From Boseongicola sp. SB0665_bin_10 (GTDB lineage: Bacteria; Pseudomonadota; Alphaproteobacteria; Rhodobacterales; Rhodobacteraceae): DNA of 36,928 bases. The DNA is taken from the NCBI GenBank assembly GCA_009838075.1, contig VXSG01000122.1, positions 1 to 36,928 of the forward strand, read 5' to 3'. A program made the translations under genes and the position numbers. Below are positions 36,392 through 36,928 of the stretch, in pieces; within the stretch, counting starts at the first letter, position 1; every line of letters starts with the position of its first letter. Under the pieces are notes generated by a model, which saw only the letters and a list, made by a program, of their open reading frames with translations, had not been told where the DNA came from and did not search any database.

Positions 36392-36928
36392 TTCCACCGC
36401 CCCCTGCCGACAGGATTCAGACGCAATTGGCTGGCTCGGCAGTTGCGAGAACTTGTTTGCAAGGTCACATGCGGCATCAAGGACGGCTACGCGGAGCCTG
36501 CTGGGCGAGGAAGCGAGCGACGACGCATTGTACGAGCAGCAACAGGAAGTTTGACATGAGCCTCCGCAGAATGGTCGGAGCGGAGTTGAGAAAGTGCGAT
36601 CGCGGCATTGGGCGCTGCGGTCGGTGGATGCACGTGGATTTGGTCCGTTGGTCGCGTTCGTGACGGAAATCGCGAACTGAGCTGGCAAGCCGAGTTTCGC
36701 CGCACGCGCCGTGCGATCCGGCCGGCTGCCGGCTGCCGCCCGCTGACGGCCAGAAAGCACGAGCCTGTCCGGTTCTTCCGGCCATCATTGTCGGCACGCC
36801 TTGCATGGCAGCCTCAACCGCCGTTTCCGCATCTCCCTTGCGCCCAGATGGCCGCAATGCCTGTACTGGCCTGGCGCTCCCCAACCTTGTTTGGCGACAG
36901 TCACGACAATTCCGCAAATGGCACGAGA
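36392..36928. other. right-edge stretch without a recognised gene
   Basis: No reading frame with a domain on either strand. A minus-strand frame over the tRNA encodes the familiar artefact beginning MRDSNSRHLRCKRS and is not a gene. Any gene here would have to extend beyond the window. Confidence 0.45.

Noticed and set aside
36299-36760. Minus-strand ORF containing MRDSNSRHLRCKRSALPTEL
   Set aside because: This peptide is the well-known false translation of tRNA sequence and is produced by the valine tRNA at 36316.

Overview
The window looks like chromosomal DNA from a high-GC alphaproteobacterium. The cobalamin gene arrangement, suhB, eno and codon use resemble Rhodobacterales-type genomes, but this is inference because no rRNA or other species marker is present. 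Recognisable genes fill only about two thirds of the window. There are several gene-empty stretches of 0.5-2.2 kb and at least four broken gene remnants, which is unusual for a free-living bacterium and suggests ongoing gene decay, as in host-associated lineages.

Layout. 1-2274: an 8-bp tandem repeat at the left edge, then DNA without a convincing gene. 2275-4439: a WYL/YafY-type regulator divergent from a MATE efflux pump, followed by a frameshifted remnant. 4913-4996: a clear TPP riboswitch whose downstream gene has been lost. 5547-6767: a Bcr/CflA-type MFS exporter. 7970-9358: a tyrosine recombinase bracketed by two inverted, internally palindromic sites. 9521-10575: a short leader ORF translationally coupled to a surface lipoprotein with a TbpB-like C-terminus. 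11038-16258: suhB, and on the minus strand a TPP-dependent enzyme, a muconate-cycloisomerase-like enolase-superfamily enzyme and an MFS transporter. 16516-18835: a small accessory patch with a lower-GC ORF, a truncated restriction-helicase N-terminus, a FitAB/VapBC toxin-antitoxin pair and small ORFs.

18896-27337 is a late cobalamin (B12) module. cobU-cobT-cobS run on the minus strand, divergent from cobC-pduX-like-cbiB-cobD on the plus strand, with cobQ and cobO on the minus strand. Together they cover corrinoid adenosylation (CobO), amidation (CobQ), aminopropanol phosphate supply and attachment (PduX-like, CobD, CbiB), and nucleotide-loop assembly (CobU, CobT, CobS, CobC). No corrin-ring genes are in the window and I saw no cobalamin riboswitch. 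A frameshifted second copy of the cobQ 3' end lies between cobD and cobQ.

27997-36391 is mostly housekeeping: pgk and class I fructose-bisphosphate aldolase (minus strand), two EamA/DMT transporters flanking an overlapping pair of cyclophilins (one cytoplasmic, one exported), enolase, and two valine tRNAs with CAC and TAC anticodons.

The best candidate for an undescribed system is the recombinase with inverted sites lying immediately upstream of a surface lipoprotein. It could be a self-contained mobile unit or an invertible switch controlling that lipoprotein.
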